Assembly: GCA_035610365.1 (NCBI GenBank)
Contig: CM069438.1
Coordinates: forward strand, 33,411,869 to 33,475,868
Direction: 5' to 3'
DNA: 64,000 nucleotides
Origin: Aquatica leii
Taxonomy: Eukaryota; Arthropoda; Insecta; Coleoptera; Lampyridae
Shown: piece after piece, positions 12,501 through 24,700 of the stretch
Position numbering within the stretch: the stretch's first letter is position 1
Layout of the letters: each line of letters opens with the position of its first letter
Position numbers and translations under genes: made by a program
Notes under the pieces: generated by a model
Told to the model about the DNA's origin: nothing
Databases searched by the model: none
What the model saw: only the letters and a program-made list of their open reading frames with translations

Positions 12501-13680
12501 AAAGATCCAATAGTACTCTTTTCTTCTTCTTCATTTTATGAATTGTTTGTTTTTTGACACGTCAATTGGCAAAATATGCAAACCGAAACTTGTGTTTGTG
12601 GAACACTCTAATTTTTCTTGTTGCTGAATTTTTGCGATCTCGTCTTCAAACAAGGATTTCATTCAGTATTTTTTGCCAAAAGTTCTTCTCGTATATTGCA
12701 GTGATATGTATGGTTTAATACATGCTTTAGCTGCTCCAGCTTTTGTTCCTAATGAACGGAAGCTGTTTATAGACTCCTCTAAGACTAGTGCAAAAGGTGC
12801 TCGCTTATGTAATAGAGATAAGTACGTATCTGTGCCAATTACTCATTCAGTTCACTTAAGAAAAACGTATGACAATCTAAAATTCCTGTTGAGAAGAATT
12901 AAATATGAAGACCATGAATGGTGACTATGTGAAGATTTAAAAGTGTTATGTATGTTTTTGGATCAGCAAAATGGATACACTAAAATTCTCTCTTCAATTT
13001 GTAAATAGGACAGTAAAGTCAAAATTTTGCATTGGACAAAGAACTACTGTACATCAAACTAAGTAAAATGGAGCATTTTGTAAAAGCACTAAGCAAAAAT
13101 GGAACCTGCTCTGCCTTGAACATCTTTACAGTAAATTCTCCGGTTTATCTGATGCAAAACTTAAAGAAGGTATTTTCATTGGTTCTCAAATTAGAAAATT
13201 GGTTTTAGACAGTCAGTTTGATATATAACATGACTTCTGTTGAAAGAGAATTCTAGAATGCTTTTAAAAGCGTAATGAACAACTTTTTGAGAAATCATAA
13301 ATCACAAGATTATAAAAAAATCGCATGTTCAGCTTAACTTTTTCTCGACAATTTTGAACAAATGAGCGAAGAACAAGGTGAGAGTGTATAAAAACATGAT
13401 GGTTGACTACTATTTCTAATTCTAAGTAACGTAATAATTTCGACGTTTTGAACGTGTTCGGTATTTTAGCCAACGTTTTGGTTGTTTTCAACATCTTCTT
13501 CTATCGGTTTTGACGTCTGAATGCGCGAAGCGTGGTGTTTTACTTTTCAACGCTTCGGCCACGTTCAACAATTTCAGCAATTGATTATTTTCGACGTTTT
13601 GACCATTTTTGGCATAGTGTCTACGGAACTTTTTCAACGATTTGACAACAACGTCAACGATGTGTCCAATAGTACTCCTT
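12501..13680 (+). mobile_element. Orphan repeat-family ORF, copy 2 (decayed)
   Basis: The copy shares DMYGLIHALAAPAF and NERKLFIDSSKTS with copy 1 and reads further: TYDNLKFLLRRIKYEDHEW, then DLKVLCMFLDQQNGYTK at about 12926-12985. A later segment near 13125-13220 carries LSDAKLKEGIF and IRKLVLDSQF. It ends in the same kind of short-motif array (13440-13660). Frames are broken in several places. The order of motifs gives the best view of the family's original protein. Confidence 0.6.
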
Positions 13681-13689
13681 TATTCAACT

Positions 13690-14760
13690 AACTGGTTTTA
13701 TTTCCCAAAATATCTCTCAGTTCTATGCGGCTCCAAACCCACTTCTGATAACACTAATTTACAAGGTTACGGTGACTCAACCCAAACTCAATGATTTAGT
13801 AAGACACTTCCAGATTATGCCGCTGAGCTTTTGGAATCTTGCAATAAGTTTTTCTCATATATTGCAGTAATATGTTTGGTATATTCTTAGTAAATGGAGT
13901 CTGTTTCTAGACTCTTCTAAGACTACTGTAAAACGTGTTCTCTTATATAATAGAGATAAGTACGTCTTTGTGCCAATTGCTCATTTAGTTTAGTTAAGAA
14001 ACAATATAATTTTTTTTTGAAGCACAAACTTAGTCCGGGATTCAAAAACGTACATAAAAGTTTACCATGGCATATCAATTTAGGTACAATGAAACAATTT
14101 GTAAAGACACGTAAATTTCCCAGTTTATCTGACGACAAACTTAAAGAAAGTATTTTAATCGATTCCAAAATTAGAAAATTAGTTTTGGACAGTCAGTTTA
14201 AAAATACAATGGCTGCTGTTGAAAAGGAAAAAGATTGCTTCTAAACATGTAATGAACAACTTTTTGGGAAATCATAAATCACAAGATTACGAAAAAAACG
14301 TTAAAAATATGCTGAAAAAGTCTTACAATTTAGGATGTAATATAAACATCAAAATTCACTATTTGTATGTTCATCACAATTCTTTCCTCGACAATCTTGG
14401 AAGAAGTTCTACCTGGACATAAAAGACTGGAACAAAAGTACCAAAAAAGGTAGAATACAAAAATGATGGACGGCTACTATTATAGTTCTGATAAATTCGG
14501 TATTTTGAACATTTTCGGTATTTTGACCAACAAATACTTTTAACGTTTTGGTTGTTTTCATCATCCTTTTCTATCGGATTTCAAACCCGAATATGCAAAG
14601 CGTCGTCTTTTACTTTTCAGCGTTTTGACTGCAAGATTATTTTCGACGTTTTGCCCATTTTTGCCATAGTGTCAACGGTACTTTTTCGGCGATTTGACCA
14701 CAACTTCGCCGTTTTGTCTTTTCAGCGATATGTTATAGATCCAATAATGCTTCTTTCTTC
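13690..14760 (+). mobile_element. Orphan repeat-family ORF, copy 3 (3' part)
   Basis: The 5' part is mostly lost. An open stretch at 14017-14244 encodes LPWHINLGTMKQFVKT, LSDDKLKESILIDSKIRKLV and KNTMAAVEKEKDCF, followed by a shifted frame (14240-14400). The short-motif array lies at about 14505-14730. The copy is closely similar to copy 4 and belongs to a tandem duplication of 2.7-2.9 kb. Confidence 0.6.
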
Positions 14761-16289
14761 TTCTTCATTTTTTGAATTGCTTATTTTTTGACACGACAAT
14801 TAGCAAAATATGCAAACCTGAAACTTGTCTTTAACTGTGTTGTAAATCACTTTCATTTCCCTTCAGTTTTTCAGTTTTCGATTCAGTTTTTTTCATTTCC
14901 TGATCCAAAAGCTTAGCTTTAACAGACTCGAAAGTGAGTTTATCCGGCTAAAAGGTTTCTAGTGGTGTTACAAGTGAATCAAACGATAGGGGTAACGTCA
15001 GAAGTAGATGAGACAGTTTCCTTCAGCTTTGAGAATACCGATTTTATTTTACAAGCTGTCTCTTCAAATCTTAAGATATATTCTTCAAATTACTCATCAG
15101 CAGATTATTTTGAGTAACCACTTTTTTAAAAATAGGTTTTGTGCTGTTATTTTTGTGTTAAAAATATTTTTCAATGATACTATTGCAGATATTTTGAATG
15201 CAATACGATGTCCGTTATGATGTCATCGACGTTGATAAAAGTCATTAAAGCAAAAAAATGAGTACTCCCAATAAGGACAGATCGAAAAAATATTACCAAA
15301 ACACATAATTCTGTTGACAAAGCCACAAAACAACAATCGTAAGCACTTAATTCTATTACAAACGTAATACTTTAGAGTGGTCTACTTCAATACACTGAAT
15401 AGAGAGACACGTGATCTAAAAAAACGACACGAAAACTGCATATAGTAGCGTTTGGCTTTACTGTTTGACATTGGTATGACAAGACTGCATAGCTGTAGAC
15501 CTAATAGTACTCCTTTATTTTTCTTTATTTTTTGAGTTGTTTGTTTCTTGACAAAAAACTTGTGTTTGGCTGAGATATGGAACACTCTAATTTTTCTTTT
15601 ACAGTTTTCTTGTATGAGAAATGATGAAAACTTCAACACACTTTCACTTTGATTCAGTTTTTTTCATTTCCTGATTTGATAGCTTACTTTTAACGAACTT
15701 GAAAATAAGCTTATCTAGTTCAAGTTTTTTCAGAGTTGTTACAAGTAAAACAAACGTGAGAGTAACGTCAAAAATAGATGACACACAATATCGGTTTTGA
15801 CGTCTGAATGCCCGAAGCGTGGTTTTTTACTTTTCAGCGCTTTGGCCACGTTCAGCAATTTGTTCAGAAGATTATTTTTGACGTTTTGGTCATTTTTGGC
15901 ATAGTGTCTACGGAACTTTTTTAATGATTTGACAACAACGTCGACTATGTGTCCTATCGTTGTTTTGTGTTTTTTGCTATGAGCCATAGACCTAATAGTA
16001 CTCCTTTATTCTTCTTTATTTCTTGAGTTGCTTGTTTCTTGACAAGAAGCTTGTGCTTGGCTAAAGTGTGCAACACTCTAATTTTTCTTGTAGACTTTTC
16101 TTGTATGAGAAATGCTGAAAACTTCAACACTCTTTCACTTTGATTCGGTTTTTTTCATTTCTTAATTTAATAGCTTACTTTTAACGAACTTGAAAATAAA
16201 CTTATTTAGTTCAAAGGTTTTCAGCGTTGTCACAAGTAAATCAAACGTAGGAAAAATAGATGACACACAATATCAGTTGTTTCTAGCTT
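14761..16289. repeat. Spacer repeats of the orphan family, duplicated
   Basis: Non-coding flanks of the orphan family. The block at about 15480-15790 is repeated at about 15985-16280, a period near 0.5 kb, both starting around acctaatagtactcctttat. Between them lies another piece of the short-motif array (15795-15950). The block at about 14840-15470 recurs downstream at about 17640-18410 with only scattered differences. Confidence 0.7.
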
Positions 16290-17530
16290 TAAACCAACCG
16301 GTTTTAAATCTCAAAATATCTCTTCAAATCCTTAAAAGTGATGTTTAAATAATTCACCAACAGATATCTTCATTTCCTGCTGAAAAATACTTCTCAGTTT
16401 TATGCGGTTCCAAACCCACTTCTGATAACAATAATTTACAAGGTTACGGTGACTCAACCCAAACTCAATGATTTAGTAAGAGACTTCCAAATTATGCTGC
16501 TGAGCTTTTGGGATCATGCAATAAGTTTTTCTCGTATATTGCAGTAATATGTTTGGTATATTCTTAGTAAATTAGGCTCTTCTAAGACTGCTATAAAACG
16601 TGTTCTCTTATATAATGGAGATAAGTACGTCTCTGTGCCAATTGCTCGTTTAGTTTACTTAAGAGACAATCTAAAATTGCTGTTGAGACAAATTAAATAT
16701 GAAGACTAGCAGAATGGGTACACTGAAATTCTCTGTTTCATTTGTAAGTAGGATAGTAGAATCAAGGTTTTGCATTGGACAAAGAAACAATGGTTTTTGA
16801 GGCACAATCTTAGTCCGGGATTCCAAAACATTGTACATGAAAGCTTAGCATGGCACTTAATAAGGAGCAAATTTGCTTTGCAGTAAATTTCCCGGTTTAT
16901 CTGACGACAAACTTAAAGAAAGTATTTTGATCGATCCCAAAATTAGAAAATTAGTTTTAGACAGTCACTTTAAAAATACCATGGCTGCTGTTGAAAAGGA
17001 AAAAGATTGCTTTTAAAAACGTAATGAACAACTTTTTGGGAGATCTAAAATAACAAGGTTATGAAAAAAACGTTAAAAATATGCTAAAAAAGTCTTACAA
17101 TTTAGGGTGTAATATAAACATCAAAATTCACTTTTTGCCTGTTCATCTTAATTTCCTCAACAATCTTGAAGAAATGAGCAAAGAACAAAGATAAAAGTTC
17201 TATCTGGACATAAAAGAAATGGTGCAAAAGTACCAGAAAAGGTGCAACACAAACATGATGGGCGACTACTATTTCTAGTTCTAATAAATTTGGCGTTTTG
17301 AACATTTTCGGCATTTTGACCCACAAATATTTTTAGCGCTTTAGTCGTTTTCAACATCTTCTTCTATCGGGTTTGACGTCCGAATATGCAAAGCGTGGTC
17401 TTTTACTTTTCGGCGTTTTGGCCACCTTCGGCAGTTTGTCTATAGGATTCTTTTTGACGTTTTAACTAGTTTTGGAATAGTGTCTACGGAACTTTTTCGA
17501 CACTTTGATTACAGCTTTGACGTAGTACTC
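16290..17530 (+). mobile_element. Orphan repeat-family ORF, copy 4 (decayed)
   Basis: A near-duplicate of the copy 3 region with more of the 5' part. It shows LNDLVRDFQ near 16460, LLYNGDKYVSVPIARLVYL near 16605-16660, and, in other frames, NLSPGFQNIVHESLAWHL near 16805-16855 and the KLKES-like and VEKEKD-like segments near 16910-17010. It is followed by the short-motif array (17290-17520). Clearly non-functional as a protein. Confidence 0.6.
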
Positions 17531-18513
17531 GTTTCTTCTTCTTCGTCTTCTTCTTCATTTCTTGAATTGTTTGTTTCTTGACACGAAACTTGGCTAAATA
17601 TGCAAAACTAAAACTTCTGTTTGACTATGTTGTAGAGCGTTTCAATTTTTTTGCTTGTTTTTGTGAACAATGTTGAAAAACTCAAATCAGTTTCGCTTCG
17701 ATTCAGTTTTATTCATTTCTTGATCCAACAGTTTATCTTTAACACACTCGAAAGTGAGTTTATCCGGTTAAAACGTTTCCAGTGGTGTTACAAGTGAATC
17801 AAACGGTGCGAGTCAGAAGTAGATGACACCCATATCAGTTACTTCCAGCTTTGAGGAAACCGATTTTATTTGACAAGCTATCTCTTCAAATCTTAAGACA
17901 TATTCTTCAAATTACTCATCAGCAAGTGACTTTATTTTGAGTAATTACTTCTTTAAAAATAGGTAACATCTTCTTGCTGAAAAATACTTTCCAGAGCACA
18001 TTTGAAATGCTGTTGTTTTTATAAACATATGAGTGCTCTTCTTAATAAAATTTTGGGTTGTTATTTTCATGTTAAAAATATTTTTCAATGATACTATTGC
18101 AGATATTTTGAATACAATACGATGTCCGTTATGATGTCATCGACGTTGATAAAAGTCATTAAAGCAAAAAAATGAGTACTCACAATAGGGACAGATCGAA
18201 AAATATTACCAAAACACATAATTCTGTTGACAAAGCCACAAAACACCAAAACAACAATCGTAAGCACTTAATTCTATTACAAACGTATTACTTTGGAGTG
18301 CTCTACTTCAATACAGTGAATAGAGAGACACGTGGCCCCAAAAAACGACACGAAAACTGCATATAGCAGCGTCTGGCTTTACTGTTTGACATTAGTATGA
18401 CAAGACTGCATCATAACGTGGGGGGAAAAGATCGCATAAAAGGGGACAATATTTTTTCCGGAAATTCGTAATAACTTACAAATTTATTGATTCTTTTTTT
18501 TCTTATTTTACAG

Positions 18514-18711
18514 ATATTACGAAACGGGTAGTTTTAAGGCTGGAGTGATCGGCGGATCAAAACCGAAAGTTGCAACGCCACCTGTAGTCGATGCAATTGC
18601 AAATTATAAACGCGAAAATCCAACCATGTTTGCCTGGGAAATACGCGATAGGTTGCTTGCGGAAGGAATTTGTTCGCAAGACAACGTACCTAGTGTTTCA
18701 TCAATTAATAG
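18514..18711 (+). CDS. sv: sv exon: second half of the paired domain
   Basis: The acceptor is tttcttattttacag and the donor AG/gtaagt. The exon enters by completing an Arg codon split after two bases and leaves after two bases of another Arg codon. It encodes 65 whole codons of the paired domain, including [16 protein letters not shown] and [10 protein letters not shown], the recognition region of the C-terminal helix-turn-helix, and ends PSVSSINR. The protein reads cleanly with no disruption, though repeats crowd its left side. Confidence 0.97.
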
Positions 18712-21700
18712 GTAAGTTTTTAATCAAAAACGCGCTCGCATAAAGTAATACACTCGTGGGACGACCGGTCAAATTAAATGTGTCAAATCAGTCCCCTAAC
18801 ACACACAGTTGATTCCATTGCGATTATAAATTTGGGGTGTCTATGATTAGAGGCAATTGTTTTCAATAGATTGATCAGGGTGCTTATGAACGAAATTCTG
18901 TCACTTCGTAATGACCAACTGAGATTTTTCGTGAGTAAGAAAACAATATGTTTGCGCTGTTACGAATAAGAGTAGCAAACTGAAAGGGGACGCGAGCAGT
19001 AAAAGGTACATAGTACAATTACCCTGGGGTATATCAAGGGGATGTTTGTATGAATTGACTCTGGGGATTTCAATCATCAATTCAATGTTAACAATAGAAA
19101 TAAGTGATTTGGCTTAAAGGAGAAAAAACAGCATAAGAAATATTATTAATAGTAAATGCAATTTTTCGTATTAAGAAATGGTAAGGGGAAGAAAAAAGGG
19201 AACAGGAAACGGACATGACGCCATGCTGAGTAGAAACAGCGGAAGTCTACTCCAAACAATAGCTTGCCGCTCTGTTTTTATGTCATCGCAATTAGAACGA
19301 CCGAGATTCGCAGAAATAGTAAATGTTTTTCCAACTCGCAACAATTCCAGTTTTTCGTCTTTTAATCCGCAAATGTCATTAGGGTTTCTAGCCCGAGCCT
19401 CGTTTTCATAATTGACGATTAAGTCGTAGAAAAAAAACGGTTGTAAAGGTAATGCAGAAATAAAAAAGAATCGATCGTGTGGCAATTTCATGTAAATCTG
19501 ACAGTTGCCCAAACAAACAGTTCCTTACCATTTTGCAGCATCGTCGAGCGGAGCGGATATCGGTTTGAGCTCGATTTCACGAATCTGAAAATCAGCCGAG
19601 CGTTCCGGAACCGGCTTTCTTCCCTTATTGATTTTCTCTCGCTCCTTTACAGTTATATAGAAGTATCCATTCTCTTAAAGATCCCTCAAGACCTCTCTTT
19701 CCACCACCTTAAATAACAAAGACGCAGCGTCGAGACGCTACTGTAAAATCATCACTGATCACTACCCTTAAGAAAATGCCCCTCCCAAAAGAGAACCACT
19801 CGAGCAAATCGCGCTATGCCGCTGTTCTGTTTGCGATTGTGAGTGTCAGGGGGTGAATTTCTTGCCTATTTAAAGTTTTTAAAAGTTGGATTATGTTACG
19901 CGGTTTGAAGTAATTGGGGATTAAGCTTGGATGACGAAACTTTGCTTTGATTCGGTAATTTAGAGTTTTACAACTTTTTTTTTCCTCAACCGGAATGAGA
20001 TTATGGGAAACTTTTACACGTCCTTAAATTCGATAACCACTAAAAAGACCCCCCGAAGCTTTGCACAAACATCGCATAAACATTTTAATGAAGTATCCAC
20101 TCTTGGCACAATACCTAAGTCTAGTTTAATAGACATAACATAGAGTCCTGTATTGTCCCGCAATGACACGACCAGCTGCTCTTATGAAAAGGGAGGAAAC
20201 TATGAAAAGGCAATGGGGTAGAAAAGGATATCCGTAAAATATACAGTAGCAAAATATTTGCCGTATTGAAGTGTCAACTATTGTTTGGAAGCTTTTGTGT
20301 CGCTGTTAGATTTGTTAGAAGTATCCAGTACCGAGAAAACTACACGCCGTGCTTTAGTTTTACAACGTACTCGCGCGATTTAAAAAACGCTATGGAGAAA
20401 ATTATATCGACGAGTACAAAAAAGAGCAAAACATAAACAACCAAGAAACAGTTCCATGTTATTATCACAAAAGCTGTTGCGGTGGCACAAAAGCTTTTCT
20501 CCCGGTCGGGGTATGCTTGAAAGCTCGGCGCAGTAAACCAAGCGGCGCATTAAGCTCGTTCACTGAGCTTCAGATTATGGCTTCTTGTCCTATGGCGCTC
20601 TGTAGCTAACTTTGATGCAATTTTATACCTTCTTTACGAGCAGCCATCTTACACAGAAAAAGGCTTTTTATTGCGCTCTAGTTTTTTCCTGGTATAATTG
20701 CAACTTCATTCAATTGACTAATTTATTCGGGGTGCGGTATCTTTAAACGGATTATTACACCGACTGCTCTCGTTGATATAACGCCCCTGCCAGATGTTCA
20801 ACAGATTATTTACATTCCATTGCCTACTTTTCTTTAAATCACTATTTTATATCTACCCCCAAAAACGATGCACTTCCTATTATTGAACACTTAAAAATAC
20901 TTTTAAAATAGAAACATTGTTGTAGGAAAGTACGGCATACGAAATTAATGGAGCGAATCGTACAGAAATGTTAGCCATGAAAGCGAAATCAATTAAATTT
21001 AAAATGTTAATTAATAATAAATTATTTATACGTTATAGTATATTTAAAGCAACAGATTGCGTAAATATAAAAATTTAATATTGAACGAAAAAGATTTGCA
21101 TAAAAATTAAGAGCGCTTAATAAACACATCGGTTGTTAACCGGTTAATGAAAGTAATCTCTATAAATTTAAGCACTGAAATTATTAAAATTGGTTAATAT
21201 ATAAAATGAAGCGATGAGTATCCGACGGCTAACTAACGCAGTTGTTAAATTGTAAATAAGATTGTTATTTACATTATATTATTCAGTTTAATCGGATTAG
21301 TTTGTGGCAATGTTAACCGTTTAACTAATTCGCATTTAATTAACCGTATTTTATTTGAAATTTAGGTGTTTTACGATATTTCATACGTAACCGTTTGTGT
21401 AATTTTACTTACGTGTTGCATCGGTTAGAATTTTTGTGGTTATGATTGTTGTAGTTCATTTTTTAGACACAAGCGCTGTATATCAGTAAAATACTTAAAA
21501 GTTTGTAACGACAACTAAAGTTTACCGGGTAATCGAAATAATTATTTTTGTTTTTATGCTCTAAATAAAAAGTGTACATAATTTAGATCCAATTATTAGA
21601 TTATGTATAGCTGAATCCTGCTGAAAACGGAAACTGTTCAAGTTCCCGCTCTGTCATGTTCAAATAAAAGCATTTACACTCGCGCGAACCCAAAAAAATC

Positions 21701-24700
21701 TTTTTTGTAGGTTTATGTTTTATAGAGGCTTCGCATTGATTTAACGTAGAGGAAAGTCTGCAAAGTCCATTTACTTTTTGGCGTCCAAAAATTTGAAGAT
21801 TCCACATATGAAAGTTACAATACTTGCATTCAAACTGTAAACAATTAATTCTGATACACGTTTGACACAAATTTGAGACTTGTTTTTTTAGAAATTTGGA
21901 AAAAAGTTGGAGCATGCATTTTTTGGATTTTAGAAAAGGGGTTCCTGTAGTGACCCTCTGCTTTAATACTCGGAAAAAATCAAAAAAAGAACGGAAATTC
22001 TTATTTTTTTATTTATTGAAAGAAGTCACATATGTAAGTGTCTGTTTCGGCACCGGCGAAGTCGACGTAAACCCACATGGAGCACATCAAACACATTACC
22101 TAGTGCGCTCCCTTTGGGTTTTCTAAAAACTTTTTTCACAGCAGTTGGTGCCGATGCCCTGGAAGAAGTTTCAATTTAGATGATTCGTCTGAGAAAATTT
22201 CAGCAGTGTCTTCGTCACTGTTTGATATCCCCTCAGCTAGCTTGAGACGTTTGTGCCTTCTTCTTGCTTTGTGCTTCTTGAAGTTGTCTTTTGAGCAGAT
22301 TTTGTTTTTGATCTACGGCGACGTCCTCGATTTGTTGAAGGCTGTTTGGCGGGTAGTTTGCTTACCTTGGTTTCAATAGATTGCTCCAAGTCAGCTTTAT
22401 ATGACGAAAAAGTTATGATTTGAGACGTACAAGCCTTTCGTTGAAATCTTTTTCTACACTTGTAAAATTGGCTATATTTCAAATGGACTCACATGACGAG
22501 ACTTTGATGCCCCAATTTGCGTGGATTCCGGAGTGACAAGAAGAATCATCTTTTGGGTTTGTTCACAGGAAGACGTCGATAGAATAGATGATTCATAGAT
22601 TTCCTGGTTATCATTGCTATAGTGGCTTAAGATGCTGGTGTTTACTAGATCTTTATCAGTTCCATTTCGCATCTTGCTGACCTCTTTAATACATTTTCGG
22701 TGAATAAGTTTCTATCTATGAGATAGATGCCAATTACTTAAAAGCCGTTGCTTGAGATCTGAAGATTCTGGCACTTAATGTATCCTTTTCCAAAATATTT
22801 CATCACATTAAAAGCAATTACGGAGCGATCGTTATGACGCCAGACACTATCGGATCTCTTCACTGTAATATATCTTCGGTCTAGGGGGTGCATCTTATGC
22901 CAAGAATGCTTTGGAATGGAGAAAACGGTGATTCTTCTGGCTAAAACGATCAAATTGATATTTTATGTGTAGCTGTAATGATCATCTAAAATTAATAACA
23001 CTGGTTTATCCTTGGTAGGTTTAACAAATTGTACGAAGTGTTGAAACAAATGAGTGAATATGTTGGCCTTGAGCTTGAGGAGTGAGCAACAAAATTATTC
23101 CGGGTTGAGCTCCGTTCTGCACATTTTGGACACTGATATCTTTTCTAGAAAAGATCACAACAAATGTTCTTGCAGCATTCATGCATACAACAATTATAAT
23201 TAATGATCCACGCTTAGCAGATTTCAAAGAAACGATTTGCATTTTACCTTGGAGACCAACTACTTTTGCCATTATCAACTGCACAGTTGGGATTCCACTT
23301 TCGTCGACGTTGAATATTCTATCCGGAGTATATTTTCCTTTTCCGTAGAAGTATATAAGATGATTGAAGAAGATTTCTACGTTTTCTTTGATAAACTCCA
23401 GCGCTCTGGAATCAGATGTTCCGGTAGACTTTCTTTCGGAGAACTGTGCTTGAAGGCGTTTAAGAAACAGTCTGGCCTACTTTCTTCTAGCATATCGTCC
23501 CCAAAAGGATGCTTAATATTGTTTCTTACGGCCAGCTGTAAAACCATTCTTTGCAGGTCTGCACGCGTTTGTCTAAAAAACGATGCCTCCATAGCAAGAC
23601 AATATTCAACCAGTTCATTTTCTAGTGCTTCATTTAAAACAGTAGGTTTTTTAATTTTTATGCGCAAAGCTACTACATGGCTGCAGTATTTTGCTTTTGC
23701 CAGTCTGTGAAGATTTGATCTGGGCACATCGACTATTTTACTTGTTTTTTAGGTCAAGTTTTTCCGCTCCAAGAGCTTTAATAACTTTGGTCATGTCATC
23801 TGATGACAAAGTTTTTGATTCAAAAAATATGATTTATAATAATTTAGAAAAATTGAGTGTTAAGAAACAAGGAACCCACATAAGGAAACAGATATATAAG
23901 TGGCCTGCTTTAGGCACATCGAGGGGGCTCTACTAAAGCGCAATCGTTTATGTTTATCTTGGGGTCATGTTTTTTCTTGATCGATCAACCAACGAAGCAT
24001 TCTACACCATAAATTGATAAATCCAACACGATCAATTTGTTTTGTTTACCTGTCAAACTTCGTCCACTAGAAGACAAACACGAACGCAAAAAAAGTTTCC
24101 CAAAACAGCAAGAATTTGTTTGGACAGCCGTGACAGATTAAAACCGACGGCAGAGACCCCTGACGGGGCGCATCCAAAACTATCACATGCAGGCGATTTT
24201 GTGAGTATAGTGATCTACATATGTAAATAAAGCGAAGAGCCGGTTTAAAGACAGGAGCCCGACTTTGGTGACTTTCCTCTACTTAGTAATTATAACTTAT
24301 TTAGTTACGACTAAATCGGTTACCAGTTAAATTTGTAAACTATTTATTTTTTTTGTCGCAAACAATTTAAGTTAACTGGTTAATAATCATTGAACTCGCT
24401 TATAATCATACAATGTTAACCGATAACTTTACTAATTTGAAAAAAGCTTAAATTCAGTTAGTTAAAAACAACAAATGACGAAGATTGGTATCGTAAACAT
24501 GCAACATTCAAATCATATCAACAAAACGAGAAAAAAATAGCACAAGCAAGACACAATCTGATCAATTGGTAGTTTTAATCTAACCGAATCGATCACGTTT
24601 GAAGGTTTTAAAACTTAAGTATTATTCATTAGTTTTCTTTGAGTTCTAGTAATTTAGCATAGACAAGTTTAAATATTTGATTATATAAAAGCACCTAATT

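Larger units (their letters stand above)
13690..18415. repeat. Tandem duplication of about 2.7-2.9 kb next to the paired-box exon
   Basis: Left unit about 13690-15480 and right unit about 16290-18415 align over most of their length, with the 0.5-kb doublet lying between them. Example: aaggttacggtgactcaacc occurs near 13760 and near 16440. The last duplicated block (15160-15470 against 18080-18415) differs at only scattered positions, so the duplication is younger than the decay of the ORFs it carries. The right unit ends about 98 bp before the exon at 18514. Confidence 0.75.

Noticed and set aside
1-18513. Search for the first half of the sv paired domain (GHGGVNQLGG region)
   Set aside because: No frame with this signature was seen, so the exon is presumably upstream of the window; I do not report one.
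19171-19512. A 113-codon - strand frame in the sv intron
   Set aside because: Overlapped by an equally open + frame at 19178-19411; no motif, no splice context and no family resemblance.
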